From: Microlunatus lacustris
GTDB taxonomy: Bacteria; Actinomycetota; Actinomycetes; Propionibacteriales; Propionibacteriaceae
Length of the DNA stretch: 64,000 bases
Assembly (NCBI GenBank): GCA_039527025.1
Contig: BAAAJN010000006.1
Location: forward strand, 1-64,000
Direction of reading: 5' to 3'
A program made the position numbers and the translations under genes. The notes under the pieces are model-generated. The model saw only the letters and a list, made by a program, of their open reading frames with translations. It searched no databases and was not told the origin of the DNA. Below, one piece after another: positions 43,432-53,499 of this stretch (position 1 is the first letter of the stretch; every line of letters starts with the position of its first letter).

Positions 43432-44382
43432 GTGCCGGTGGACGCCCAGGTGGGGGGACCCTACGTCGAGCGCAGCCGGGACGACTGGGCTGCGCTCGCC
43501 GAGTCGACCGCGGTCGGGCTCGACGCCGACGCGCTGGACCGGGTCCGCGGTCTCGGAGACCCGACCAGCCTGCTCGACGTCCGCGAGGTCTACCTGCCGC
43601 TGAGCCGGCTGCTGACCCGCTACGTGCTGCACACGAGCGAGCTGCACCGCTCCTCCAACGAGTTCCTCCGGCTCTCGGTGGACCGGACCCCCTTCGTCAT
43701 CGGCATCGCCGGCTCGGTGGCGGTGGGCAAGTCGACGACGGCCCGGCTGCTGCGCGAGCTGCTGGCCGCCTGGCCCGAGCACCCCCGGGTCAGCCTGGTC
43801 ACCACCGACGGCTTCCTGCTGCCGAACGCCGAGCTGGAGCGCCGCGGGCTGATGCACCGCAAGGGGTTCCCGGAGTCCTACGACCGGCGGGCTCTGCTCC
43901 GCTTCGTGATGGACGTGAAGTCGGGTCTGGAGGAGGTGAGCGCCCCGGTGTACAGCCACCTCGTCTACGACATCGTCCCCGACGAGCAGGTGGTCGTCCG
44001 GCGCCCCGACATCGTGATCGTCGAGGGCCTCAACGTCCTGCAGCCCGCCCGGGTCCGCGGGGACGGCACCACCGGGCTCGCCGTCAGCGACTTCTTCGAC
44101 TTCTCGGTCTACGTCGACGCCGACACCGACGACATCCGGTCCTGGTACGTGCAGCGGTTCCTGTCCCTGCGCGAGACCGCCTTCCGCGACCCGCGCTCCT
44201 ACTTCACCCGCTACGGCGAGCTGAGCGTCGAGCAGGCGGTGCGACAGGCCGAGCACGTCTGGGACACCATCAACGGACCCAACCTGGAGCAGAACATCCG
44301 GCCGACCCGGGGCCGCGCCACCGCGATCCTGCGCAAGGACCCCGACCACCACGTGCAGTGGGTCCGGATCCGCAAGGTCTGA
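43432..44382 (+). CDS. coaA: Type I pantothenate kinase
   Basis: Phosphorylates pantothenate, the first step of CoA synthesis. 316 aa, the usual size. P-loop GSVAVGKSTTARLL lies near residue 94; VTTDGFLLPN, DFFDFSVYVDAD and the end DHHVQWVRIRKV are type I signatures. GTG 43432 is fixed by the -10 box TAGATT. It is divergent from glmS and convergent with glmM. Confidence 0.97.
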   Translation: MPVDAQVGGPYVERSRDDWAALAESTAVGLDADALDRVRGLGDPTSLLDVREVYLPLSRLLTRYVLHTSELHRSSNEFLRLSVDRTPFVIGIAGSVAVGKSTTARLLRELLAAWPEHPRVSLVTTDGFLLPNAELERRGLMHRKGFPESYDRRALLRFVMDVKSGLEEVSAPVYSHLVYDIVPDEQVVVRRPDIVIVEGLNVLQPARVRGDGTTGLAVSDFFDFSVYVDADTDDIRSWYVQRFLSLRETAFRDPRSYFTRYGELSVEQAVRQAEHVWDTINGPNLEQNIRPTRGRATAILRKDPDHHVQWVRIRKV

Positions 44383-44439
44383 TCGGTCCGGGTACCAGGT
44401 CGGTCGCAGCCGGGGCACGAGGACCCCCCACGGCGCGGT

Positions 44440-45792
44440 TCAGAGCGACAGCGAGGACCGCACCACGTCGGCCAGCCGGTGGGCGATGGCGTCGGCCTGG
44501 TCGAAGGTCGCCGCCTCGACCATCACCCGGACCAGCGACTCGGTGCCCGAGGGGCGCAGCAGCACCCGGCCGGAGTCGCCGAGCTCGGTGGAGGCCGCGG
44601 CCACGGCAGCGGTCAGCGCCGGGTCGGAGTCGGCGCGGGTCTTGTCCACCCCCGGCACGTTGACCAGCACCTGCGGCAGCCGGGTCATCACCGAGGCCAG
44701 CTCGGCGAGCGACTTGCCGGACGTGGCCATCCGGCTCATCAGGTGCAGGCCGGTCAGCACCCCGTCCCCGGTCGTGGCGTGCTCCATCATCACCACGTGA
44801 CCGGACTGCTCGCCCCCGAGGAAGAAGCCGCCGTTCCGCATCGACTCGAGCACGTAGCGGTCGCCGACGCGGGTCTGGTCGACGGTGATGCCGGCCGCCC
44901 GCATGGCCTGCACGAAGCCGAGGTTGCTCATCACGGTGGCCACCACGGTGTCGTGCTTCAGCCGGCCGTCCTCCCGCAGGGCCAGGGCGAGGACGGCGAG
45001 GATCTGGTCGCCGTCCACCATCCGGCCGGCCGCGTCGACGGCGAGGCAGCGGTCGGCGTCCCCGTCGAGGGCGATGCCCAGGTCGGCGCCGGTGGCCACC
45101 ACGGTCTCCCGGAGGGAGTCCATGTGGGTGGAGCCGCAGTTCTCGTTGATGTTGAGGCCGTCAGGCGTCGCGTGGATGCGCACGACCTCGGCACCCTGGG
45201 CCTCGAACGCGGCAGGTCCGGCCACGGAGGCGGCGCCGTTGGCGCAGTCCACGACGACCTTGATGCCGTCCAGGCTGACCGGTCCGCCCACGCTGTTCAC
45301 CAGGTGCGCGACGTAGGTCTCGAGCAGGGCGAGGTCCTCGCTCACCCGGCCCACGCCGGCACCGGTCGGGCGCGGCCAGGGCTCGTCGAGCCGCTGCTCG
45401 ATGGCGTCCTCGAGCGCGTCGTCCAGCTTGGAGCCACCGCGCGCGAAGAACTTGATCCCGTTGTCCGGCATCGGGTTGTGGCTGGCCGACAGCATGACGC
45501 CGAAGTCCACGCCGAGCGCCCCGGTCAGGTAGGCCACCCCCGGGGTCGGCACGACGCCGACGCGGACCACGTCCACGCCGGCGCTGGCCAGCCCGGCGAC
45601 CACGGCGGCCTCCAGGAACTCCCCAGAGGCTCGCGGGTCACGCCCGACGACCGCCCGCGGCCGGTGGCCGATGGCCTCACCGGTCTGGGCGAGGACGTGC
45701 GCCGCCGCGACCGAGAGCTGCAGCGCCAGCTCCGCGGTCAACGCGTCGTTGGCCCGGCCCCGGACACCGTCGGTACCGAACAGGCGACCCAT
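44440..45792 (-). CDS. glmM: Phosphoglucosamine mutase
   Basis: Interconverts GlcN-6-P and GlcN-1-P, the step after GlmS. 450 aa. GRLFGTDGVRGRAND at the start, phospho-Ser in MLSASHNPMPDNG (near 104), metal loop ALDGDADRCLAVD and the phosphate-binding RPSGTESLVRVM identify it. It starts 15 nt after the rpsI stop, giving the usual rplM-rpsI-glmM order. Confidence 0.98.
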   Translation of the reverse strand: MGRLFGTDGVRGRANDALTAELALQLSVAAAHVLAQTGEAIGHRPRAVVGRDPRASGEFLEAAVVAGLASAGVDVVRVGVVPTPGVAYLTGALGVDFGVMLSASHNPMPDNGIKFFARGGSKLDDALEDAIEQRLDEPWPRPTGAGVGRVSEDLALLETYVAHLVNSVGGPVSLDGIKVVVDCANGAASVAGPAAFEAQGAEVVRIHATPDGLNINENCGSTHMDSLRETVVATGADLGIALDGDADRCLAVDAAGRMVDGDQILAVLALALREDGRLKHDTVVATVMSNLGFVQAMRAAGITVDQTRVGDRYVLESMRNGGFFLGGEQSGHVVMMEHATTGDGVLTGLHLMSRMATSGKSLAELASVMTRLPQVLVNVPGVDKTRADSDPALTAAVAAASTELGDSGRVLLRPSGTESLVRVMVEAATFDQADAIAHRLADVVRSSLSL

Positions 45793-45807
45793 CCAGGGAC
45801 CGCCGGA

Positions 45808-46326
45808 TCAGCGCTTGCTGTACTGCGGAGCCTTGCGGGCCTTCTTCAGACCAGCCTTCTTGCGCTCCTTGATCCGCGAGTCGCGGGTCAGCATGCCGGC
45901 CTTCTTCAGGGCCGGACGGCTGGCCTCCTCGTCCACGGAGTTGAGGCAGCGGGCGATGCCCAGGCGCAGCGCGCCGGCCTGGCCGGTGACGCCGCCGCCG
46001 TGGATGCGGGCGATGACGTCGTAGGAGCCGGGGACGGCCGCGGTCGAGAAGGGCTCCGCGACGATCTGCTGGTGCACCTTGTTCGGGAAGTACTCCTCGA
46101 GGGTGCGCCCGTTGATGACCCACGAGCCGTTGCCCGGCACGATGCGGACGCGGGCGATGGCCTCCTTGCGGCGGCCGGTGGCGCCGGCGGGGGCGACCAC
46201 GGCCGGACGGCCGGAGGGCCCGAAGGAGGTCTGCGCGGCCGCCTCCGAACGGTAGGCGATCTCGCGGTCCTCCTCGACGAAGGGCGCGACCTCGTCGGGG
46301 GTGGTCTCGGTGACGGTGTCAGACAC
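45808..46326 (-). CDS. rpsI: 30S ribosomal protein S9
   Basis: 172 aa. The conserved domain (about 45-172) has GRRKEAIARVRIVPG and ends in KKARKAPQYSKR, the P-site tRNA-contacting tail. About 45 acidic N-terminal residues precede it, a common actinobacterial extension. GTG 46326 lies 30 nt after rplM. Confidence 0.98.
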   Translation of the reverse strand: MSDTVTETTPDEVAPFVEEDREIAYRSEAAAQTSFGPSGRPAVVAPAGATGRRKEAIARVRIVPGNGSWVINGRTLEEYFPNKVHQQIVAEPFSTAAVPGSYDVIARIHGGGVTGQAGALRLGIARCLNSVDEEASRPALKKAGMLTRDSRIKERKKAGLKKARKAPQYSKR

Positions 46327-46356
46327 TGGTGATTCCCTTGGCTCTACTGGTCGCTA

Positions 46357-46800
46357 CTACTGGGCGATCTGGGTGATCTGGTACGGCTGCGGCTGCTGCG
46401 CCGAGTGCGGGTGCTCCGGGCCGGAGTAGACCTTCAGCTTCTTGATCAGCTGACGGCTGAGCCGGTTCTTCGGCAGCATGCCCCAGACCGCGAGCTCGAC
46501 CACCTGGCGCGGGTCCTTGGCGAGCAGGTCGCCGGCCGCGATGGAGGTCAGACCGCCCGGACGACCGGAGTGCCGGTGGTAGAACTTGTCGGTCTTCTTG
46601 GAGCCGCCGAGGGCGATCTTCGAAGCGTTGACCACGACGACGAAGTCTCCGCCGTCGACGTGCGGCGCGAACGTCGCCTTGTGCTTGCCGCGCAGCAGCG
46701 TCGCGGCCGTGACCGCGAGCCGGCCCAGGACGATGTCCTCGGCGTCGATGACATGCCAAGACCTGGTGATCTCGCCCGGCTTGGGACTGTACGTAGACAC
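46357..46800 (-). CDS. rplM: 50S ribosomal protein L13
   Basis: 147 aa, standard. WHVIDAEDIVLGRLAVTAA, RGKHKATFAPHVDGGD and AVWGMLPKNRLSRQ are L13 hallmarks. GTG 46800 starts the operon rplM-rpsI-glmM, with a canonical promoter about 120 nt upstream. Confidence 0.98.
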   Translation of the reverse strand: MSTYSPKPGEITRSWHVIDAEDIVLGRLAVTAATLLRGKHKATFAPHVDGGDFVVVVNASKIALGGSKKTDKFYHRHSGRPGGLTSIAAGDLLAKDPRQVVELAVWGMLPKNRLSRQLIKKLKVYSGPEHPHSAQQPQPYQITQIAQ

Positions 46801-46918
46801 GGTCGTGACCAGCTTCCGTTTGTTCGTGAGGTGGATCGTCGTTCGAAGGGTTCAGACAGCTTGCCGTTCATGACCCGCTCGCACGGTCGGACAACACGTG
46901 CGCGGGCAACAGCGAGCG

Positions 46919-46947
46919 AGACTACCGTCGCGTCCCGGACCGGTCAA
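46919..46947 (-). promoter_or_regulatory. Promoter of the rplM-rpsI operon
   Basis: -35 TTGACC (46947-46942), 17-nt spacer, -10 TAGTCT (46924-46919). This is close to the sigma-70 class consensus. The resulting leader of about 110 nt could carry ribosomal-protein autoregulation. Confidence 0.7.
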
Positions 46948-47035
46948 AACACGCCCGTCAGCTCGAGGGCGCAGACGTCCCGCCAGGTGTCGTGGATCAT
47001 AGTCCCCCGGCTCGCTAGGCCCTCGCAGGCACGGC

Positions 47036-47041
47036 TAGGTT
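47036..47041 (+). promoter_or_regulatory. -10 box, leaderless start of gltA
   Basis: TAGGTT, then 6 nt, then ATG 47048. Confidence 0.55.
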
Positions 47042-47047
47042 GTCGCC

Positions 47048-48323
<1,276 letters not shown>

Positions 48324-48328
<5 letters not shown>

Positions 48329-48345
48329 GCTCGCGCGGGGGCGCT
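48324..48345. repeat. Left inverted repeat, first part
   Basis: 22 bp starting on the last bases of gltA. It is the exact reverse complement of 49579-49600. In the right copy this block runs straight on into the second part; here it is interrupted by 70 nt. Confidence 0.85.
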
Positions 48346-48349
48346 CATG

Positions 48350-48420
48350 ACCCTGGCTGACGGAGCCCCGGGAGGACGACGAAGAACGTGTCGCCTTCCC
48401 GGGGCTCCGTCAGTCAGGGT
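48350..48420. terminator. 24-bp stem hairpin after gltA
   Basis: 48350-48373 pairs with 48397-48420 (one mismatch), loop 23 nt. It can terminate gltA. It is also the insert that splits the left inverted repeat, so it may be a small palindromic insertion. Confidence 0.75.
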
Positions 48421-48445
48421 CGCGCCTCCCTCGACGCTCGCTCAC
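48416..48445. repeat. Left inverted repeat, second part
   Basis: 30 bp, 29 of them the reverse complement of 49549-49578. It ends 37 nt before the start of the next gene. Confidence 0.85.
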
Positions 48446-48482
48446 TTCGCCTGGGCCATCTCAAGGAAGGACTCTCGCTGCG

Positions 48483-49580
48483 GTGAAGGTCGTCTACAAC
48501 AGCTTCAACGGCCGCTACGCCGACAACCCGCGGGCCGTCCACGAGGGCCTGCGCCGGCTGCGCCCCGGGCTGGAGCACGTCTGGCTGGCCGACCCCCGGC
48601 ACGCCGCCGGCTTTCCCGAGGACGTGCCCACCGTCCCCATCCGCAGCGACGCCGCGGTGGCGGCGCTGGAGTCGGCCGACGTGCTGGTGGCCAACTGCCA
48701 CACCGACCTGGACCCCTGGACCAAGCAGCCCGGCCAGGTGTACCTGCAGACCTGGCACGGCACGCCGCTGAAGCGCATCCACCGCTCGGCCCTCAGCCAA
48801 CCCGAGGCCGCGCTGATGGACGCCCTCGACCACGAGATCAGCCGCTGGGACCACCTGATCTCCCCCAGCCCCGCCGCCACCACGCTGCTGCGGTCCGCCT
48901 TCGGCTACCGGGGCTCGGTGCTGGAGACCGGCTACCCGCGCAACGACCAGCTGGCCGGTCCCGGGGTGGACGAGCGCCGCGCCCGGGCCCGCGCCCGGCT
49001 GGGCCTGGCCGACGACGCCCGGGTGGTGCTCTGGGCGCCCACCTACCGCGACGACGACGTGGACGCCGCCGACGTCCCGGACGGGCTGGACGCGGCTGCG
49101 CTGGCCGACCGGCTGGGGCCCGGCACCGTGGTGCTGCTCCGCCGGCACTACTACCTCGGCCACCGGCCGGCCTTCGAGGGCCACCCGCAGGTGCGCGACC
49201 TGAGCAGCCACCCCGACATCGGCGAGCTGCACCTGGCCGCTGACGTGCTGGTCACCGACTACTCGTCCTCGGTCTTCGACTTCGTCGTCACCGGCCGCCC
49301 GGTGGTCGTCTACGCCTACGACCTCGAGCACTTCCGCGACCGGCTCCGGGGCTTCACCCTCGACCTCGAGACCGAGCTGCCGGGGCCGGTCGTCCAGGAC
49401 CAGGACGTCCTCGCCGACGTGCTGGCCGAGCTGCCCGGGATGCAAGCCGCCTGGGCCGAGCGCTACGCCGCCTTCCGGGAGCGCTTCTGCGCCCTGGACG
49501 ACGGCGGGGCCACCGCCCGGGTGGTCGAGGCGCTCTGGCCCCAGCCCCGTGAGCGGGCGTCGAGGGAGGCGCGACCCTAG
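48483..49580 (+). CDS. CDP-glycerol glycerophosphotransferase-like protein
   Basis: 365 aa, PF04464-like (TagB/TagF). QTWHGTPLKRIH carries the catalytic-site His-Gly-Thr motif, with GYPRND, LWAPTYRD and VTDYSSSVFDF. Family members polymerise teichoic-acid-like polyols or transfer polyol-phosphates to surface polymers. GTG 48483 lies 12 nt after AAGGAAGG. The last residues (RERASREARP) are encoded by the right inverted repeat, and the TAG shares CTAG with the opposite ABC-F stop. The gene stands alone, without other teichoic genes. Confidence 0.88.
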   Translation: MKVVYNSFNGRYADNPRAVHEGLRRLRPGLEHVWLADPRHAAGFPEDVPTVPIRSDAAVAALESADVLVANCHTDLDPWTKQPGQVYLQTWHGTPLKRIHRSALSQPEAALMDALDHEISRWDHLISPSPAATTLLRSAFGYRGSVLETGYPRNDQLAGPGVDERRARARARLGLADDARVVLWAPTYRDDDVDAADVPDGLDAAALADRLGPGTVVLLRRHYYLGHRPAFEGHPQVRDLSSHPDIGELHLAADVLVTDYSSSVFDFVVTGRPVVVYAYDLEHFRDRLRGFTLDLETELPGPVVQDQDVLADVLAELPGMQAAWAERYAAFRERFCALDDGGATARVVEALWPQPRERASREARP

Positions 49581-49600
49581 CGCCCCCGCGCGAGCTCACC
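49549..49600. repeat. Right inverted repeat, contiguous 52 bp
   Basis: Reverse complement of 48324-48345 plus 48416-48445. It codes for the C-termini of both the glycerophosphotransferase (plus) and the ABC-F protein (minus). Confidence 0.85.
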
Positions 49601-51304
49601 CGGATGAAGGGTGTGCCGCTCGACCCGCTTCTCGTCCCAGACGGGCTGATCGGACTCGTAGACGCCACCGTCGCTGCCGAAGACCAGGAAGCGGTCGAAG
49701 CCGCGGGCGAACCAGCGGTCGTGGGTGACGGCGACGACGGTCCCCTCGAACGCCTCCATCCCCTGCTCCAGGGCCTCGGCCGACTCCAGGTCGAGGTTGT
49801 CGGTGGGCTCGTCGAGCAGCAGCAGCGTCGCCCCGGAGAGCTCCAGCAGCAGGATCTGGAACCGGGCCTGCTGCCCGCCGGACAGGGCGTCGAACCGCTG
49901 CTCGGCCGCGCCGGCCAGCTCGTAGCGGTCGAGCTTGCGGGAGGCGAGCTCGCGCCCCATCCCGGCGCGCCCCATCCCGTTCGGTGCGGCGTCGCCGCGG
50001 TGCAGGATCTCCAGGAGAGTCCGACCGAGCAGCTCGGGGTGGTGGTGGGTCTGGGCGAACCAGCCGGGCCGGACCCGGGCGCCCAGCCGGGCGGTGCCGG
50101 TGTGCGCGACCGGGGCGATGTCCAGGCTGCCCACGGGCTGGTGCTCGACGTCGGGGTCGGAGCCGCCCCGGGCCAGCAGCCGCAGGAAGTGCGACTTGCC
50201 CGAGCCGTTGGAGCCGAGCACCGCGACCCGGTCGCCGAACCAGATCTCGGTGCTGAACGGCTTCATCAGCCCGGTCAGCTCCAGGTCGGACACCACGACG
50301 GCCCGCTTGCCGGTCCGGCCGCCGCCGAGCCGCATCGAGACCTTCTGCTCCAGCGGCACCGCCTCGGGCGGTCCGGCCTCCTCGAACTTGGCGAGCCGGG
50401 TCTGGGCCGCCTTGTAGCGGGAGGCGAGCCCGTCGTTGTACTTGGCCTTGACCTTGTACATCTGCACCAGGTCGATGATCTTCTGGTGCTCCTCGTCCCA
50501 GCGCCGGCGCAGCTCCTCGAAGCGGGCGAACCGGGCCTGGCGGGCCGCCGCGAGGGTGGCGAAACCCGAGCCGTGCACCCAGACGCTGTTGCCGGCCGCC
50601 CCCAGCTCGAGGACGGCCACCGAGCCGGCGGCCTGGGCCAGCAGCTCGCGGTCGTGGCTGACCAGCAGCACCGACTTCTGGGTGCTGGCCAGCTGCGCCT
50701 CCAGCCAGCGCTTGCCCGGCACGTCCAGGTAGTTGTCGGGCTCGTCGAGCAGCAGCACCTCGTCGGGGCCGCGCAGCAGGGCCTCCAGGGCCAGCCGCTT
50801 CTGCTCGCCGCCGGACAGCGTGCTCACCTCACGCCAGCGGACCCGGTCGTAGGAGACCCCGAGCGCCGCGGTGCAGCAGGCGTCGAAGATCACCTCGGCG
50901 TCGTAGCCCCCGGCGTCGGCGTAGTCGGCGAGCGCCTGCGCGTAGGCCATCTGGGTCGGCTCGGAGTCGTCCTCCATCAGCGCCAGCTCGAGGGCGTCGA
51001 CGGCGGCGGACGCGGCCCGCAGCCGTGGCGGGGAGAGGGAGACCAGGAGGTCCCGGACCGTGCTCCCATCCCGGATGGAGCCGATGAACTGGCGCATCAC
51101 GCCCAGCCCGCCGCTGCGCGACAGCGACCCGCTGCTGGGTTGCAGGTCGCCGGCGATGATCCGCAGCAGCGTCGTCTTGCCCGAGCCGTTGGGTCCGACG
51201 AGGGCGACGACGGCGCCCTCGCCCACCCGGAACGAGACGTCGTCCAGCAGCACGCGGCCGTCCGGCAGGTGGTAGCCGACGGCCGACAGGTCGACGTGCC
51301 CCAT
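49577..51304 (-). CDS. ABC-F family ATP-binding protein
   Basis: 575 aa with two ABC domains and no membrane part. The first has GPNGSGKTTLLRIIAGDL and STLSGGEQKRLALEALLRG; the second has LGSNGSGKSHFLRLLARG and ALSGGQQARFQILLLELSG. A charged interdomain linker (YKVKAKYNDGLASRYK) enters the ribosome E-site in this family. Members act as translation factors or antibiotic-resistance ribosome protectors; which one cannot be read. Its C-terminus (GELARGR) is coded by the right inverted repeat. The promoter carries matching inverted repeats (51327-51383). Confidence 0.92.
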   Translation of the reverse strand: MGHVDLSAVGYHLPDGRVLLDDVSFRVGEGAVVALVGPNGSGKTTLLRIIAGDLQPSSGSLSRSGGLGVMRQFIGSIRDGSTVRDLLVSLSPPRLRAASAAVDALELALMEDDSEPTQMAYAQALADYADAGGYDAEVIFDACCTAALGVSYDRVRWREVSTLSGGEQKRLALEALLRGPDEVLLLDEPDNYLDVPGKRWLEAQLASTQKSVLLVSHDRELLAQAAGSVAVLELGAAGNSVWVHGSGFATLAAARQARFARFEELRRRWDEEHQKIIDLVQMYKVKAKYNDGLASRYKAAQTRLAKFEEAGPPEAVPLEQKVSMRLGGGRTGKRAVVVSDLELTGLMKPFSTEIWFGDRVAVLGSNGSGKSHFLRLLARGGSDPDVEHQPVGSLDIAPVAHTGTARLGARVRPGWFAQTHHHPELLGRTLLEILHRGDAAPNGMGRAGMGRELASRKLDRYELAGAAEQRFDALSGGQQARFQILLLELSGATLLLLDEPTDNLDLESAEALEQGMEAFEGTVVAVTHDRWFARGFDRFLVFGSDGGVYESDQPVWDEKRVERHTLHPGELARGR

Positions 51305-51326
51305 GGCGTCCGCCCCTCACTTCTCC

Positions 51327-51383
51327 GAGTTGTCAGACCCCTAGGGTGCTATGACCCCACCCCGTTCTGACAACTCAGTTGTC
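51327..51383. promoter_or_regulatory. Inverted repeats flanking the ABC-F promoter
   Basis: GAGTTGTCAGA 51327-51337 and TCTGACAACTC 51366-51376 are perfect 11-bp arms 28 nt apart. A second palindrome GACAACT-C-AGTTGTC spans 51369-51383. The interval holds the likely -10/-35 of the ABC-F gene. It resembles a dimeric repressor operator, or an attenuator hairpin if transcribed. Confidence 0.6.
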
Positions 51384-51394
51384 GGGGCGACCCT

Positions 51395-51922
51395 TCAGGC
51401 GGCCAGCAGCATGGCCAGTGCCGCGGTGTCGGCGTTGCTCTGCGGGTTGATGCCGTTGCGGCTGACCAGCTGGGTGACGGTGCCCTCGACGTCGGCCTCC
51501 ACCCAGGCGGCCCGGTGGTCCAGGCCGAGGTGCGGCAGACCGGGGAGGAAGACGCAGCCCGAGGCCACCTCGTACTCCGGGATCGAGCCCAGCGTGCTCG
51601 ACGGCGGGTGCAGCACCAGGAGCCCGGGCGGCTGGGCGTCGGCGAACAGCCCCGGCCGCAGCGGGTGGTCCCCGATCAGCTGGCCCTCGGCGACGACGAG
51701 CCCGACGGCGCCCGCCTGCGGCTGCTCGGGCAGCTCCTCCCGGACGCGGAAGACGGTGCTGAGCGGCAGCAGCCCCGGGACGGCGGCCATCTGCACGGCG
51801 AGCACCAGGAACTTGGCCCACTCCACGGTGTCCTGGGGCCAGCGGCCGCTGAGCAGGAAGCCGTACAGCGTCCCGTCCGACTGCAGGGGCGCGACCTCGA
51901 TCGACGACGGACGACCCTCCAC
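51395..51922 (-). CDS. Hypothetical protein
   Basis: 175 aa, soluble, with mixed hydrophobic and acidic content. I do not recognise a family. It begins EGRPSSIEVAPLQSDGTLYG and has RWPQDTVEWAKFLVLAVQMA and PSSTLGSIPEYEVASG, ending NGINPQSNADTAALAMLLAA. GTG 51922 has GGAGGT 6 nt upstream; the open frame extends to 52102 but without a ribosome site. It lies between the ABC-F gene and a two-component system on the same strand. An 8-bp inverted repeat (52014-52021 / 52038-52045) is in its upstream gap. Confidence 0.7.
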   Translation of the reverse strand: MEGRPSSIEVAPLQSDGTLYGFLLSGRWPQDTVEWAKFLVLAVQMAAVPGLLPLSTVFRVREELPEQPQAGAVGLVVAEGQLIGDHPLRPGLFADAQPPGLLVLHPPSSTLGSIPEYEVASGCVFLPGLPHLGLDHRAAWVEADVEGTVTQLVSRNGINPQSNADTAALAMLLAA

Positions 51923-52013
51923 GGGACACCTCCAGCTCGACGCAGCGGCAGCAGCTCCCGGCACGGCGACGGCGCAGCACCCGAGCGGGCTGGCCCCATC
52001 GTCAGCAGATCGG

Positions 52014-52045
52014 GGCTGGCAGACAAGGGGGGTCGAGTGCCAGCC
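52014..52045. repeat. Inverted repeat upstream of the hypothetical gene
   Basis: GGCTGGCA and TGCCAGCC, 8-bp perfect arms with a 16-nt spacer, between the kinase stop and the hypothetical gene. It could be a weak kinase terminator or an operator. Confidence 0.35.
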
Positions 52046-52098
52046 GACCGCACGGGGGCCCGAGCGCGCTGGGACGGATGTGGCGTCTGTGACGCAGA

Positions 52099-53499
52099 TC
52101 ACGAGGGGTCAGCGGTCACCGGGAGCTCGACGACGGCCTGCAGGGTCCACGGCGGGGCTGCGTCGGCCAGCCGGACCGTCCCGCCGGCCCGCGCGGCGAG
52201 CTCCCGGGCGATCGGCAGGCCCAGGCCGGTCCCGCCGACGTCGCGGCTGCGGGCGTCGTCGAGTCGGGTGAAGCGCTCGAACACCCGCTCGCGCTCCTCG
52301 GGCGGCAGGCCCGGTCCGTCGTCCAGCACGACGAGCCGTGCGTGGCGGTCCACGACCTCCGCCCGCAGCTCGACCGCGGACCCCGCGTGCCGGACGGCGT
52401 TGTCCACCAGGTTCTGCAGCACCCGGCGCAGCTCCTCGGGGTCGGCAAGCACGGGCACCGCAGGCCCGGGCCGGACCTCCACCGGCACCCGGCCGAGGGT
52501 CCGCTCAGCCACCTCGGCCAGCAGGGCGCCGGCCTCCACGCGGACGGTCCGGGCGGGACCGCGGGTGTCGGCGTCGGCCCGGGCCAGCAGCAGCAGGTCC
52601 TCCACCAGCCGGCTCAGCCGCTCGACGTCGACCAGCAGCTCCGCGGGCAGCTGGCCGCCCTCCCCCAGCCGCTCCGCGACCTCGAGCTGCGTGCGGATGC
52701 TGGTCAGCGGGCTGCGCAGCTCGTGCGCGGCGTCCGCCACGAAGGAGCGCTGCCGGGCCCGGCCGGCCGCGAGCCGGTCCAGCATCTGGTTCAGCGTCAG
52801 GGCCAGGGCGTGCACCTCGTCGTCGGCGGCGGGCACCGTCAGCCGCTCCGCCCGGCCGGCCCCGCTGATCCGCTCCGCCTGCGCCCGCAGCTCCTCGACC
52901 GGGCGCAGCGTGGAGCCGACGACCCGCCAGGCCACGGCGCCGAACGCCAGCAGCACCAGCGGGAACAGGGTGAGCAGACCGGTCCGGAGCGCGGCCCGGA
53001 CGGCCAGCACGTCCCCGACCGGCAGGGCGACCAGCACGCTGACCGGCCCGTCGGCGGCCTCAGCCTCGACCGCCCGGACCCGCAGCGGGACGGCGAGCGC
53101 GGCCCGCGAGCCGGGGACCTGCAGAGCCTCGCCGGCCAGGGCTCGCGCCAGCTCGTCGGGTCGCAGCAGCGGGGTGAGCCGGTCGGCGGTGGCGGAGCCG
53201 GCGACCACGCGCTGCTGGGCGTCCACCACCTGCACGACCTGGGCCCCGGACACCGGGATGGGGCTGGGCAACCGGCCCGCCTCGACCAGCACCGCCACCT
53301 CGTCGGCGGCGGCCAGCGCGCCGTCGTCCAGGGTCCGGTCCACCGCGAAGGTGAGGGCGCCGTAGAAGGCGAAGCCACCGGCCAGCAGCGCCAGGCCCAC
53401 GCCCGCGACGCCGAGGACGGTCAGCCGCGCCCGCAGGCTGAGCCGGGCGGACCAGCGGCGCGGCGCGGCGCCGCGCCGCCGCGGGGCGCGAGCGCTCAC
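52099..53499 (-). CDS. Sensor histidine kinase (HAMP, HisKA, HATPase)
   Basis: 466 aa. Helices at about 29-50 and 170-190 enclose an extracytoplasmic sensor domain of about 120 residues. A HAMP segment follows, then the HisKA box FVADAAHELRSPLTSI (His near 258) and the ATPase with NLVDNAVRHAG, DDGPGLPPEERERVFERF and GGTGLGLPIA. GTG 53499 overlaps the regulator stop by 4 nt. The two form a complete two-component pair. The signal is unknown; the divergent LolA-like/ABC genes are likely targets. Confidence 0.95.
   Translation of the reverse strand: MSARAPRRRGAAPRRWSARLSLRARLTVLGVAGVGLALLAGGFAFYGALTFAVDRTLDDGALAAADEVAVLVEAGRLPSPIPVSGAQVVQVVDAQQRVVAGSATADRLTPLLRPDELARALAGEALQVPGSRAALAVPLRVRAVEAEAADGPVSVLVALPVGDVLAVRAALRTGLLTLFPLVLLAFGAVAWRVVGSTLRPVEELRAQAERISGAGRAERLTVPAADDEVHALALTLNQMLDRLAAGRARQRSFVADAAHELRSPLTSIRTQLEVAERLGEGGQLPAELLVDVERLSRLVEDLLLLARADADTRGPARTVRVEAGALLAEVAERTLGRVPVEVRPGPAVPVLADPEELRRVLQNLVDNAVRHAGSAVELRAEVVDRHARLVVLDDGPGLPPEERERVFERFTRLDDARSRDVGGTGLGLPIARELAARAGGTVRLADAAPPWTLQAVVELPVTADPS

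Noticed and set aside
48350..48420. Hairpin after gltA as an insertion sequence
   Set aside because: Only 71 nt, no transposase and no clear target duplication. It is kept as terminator or small palindromic element.
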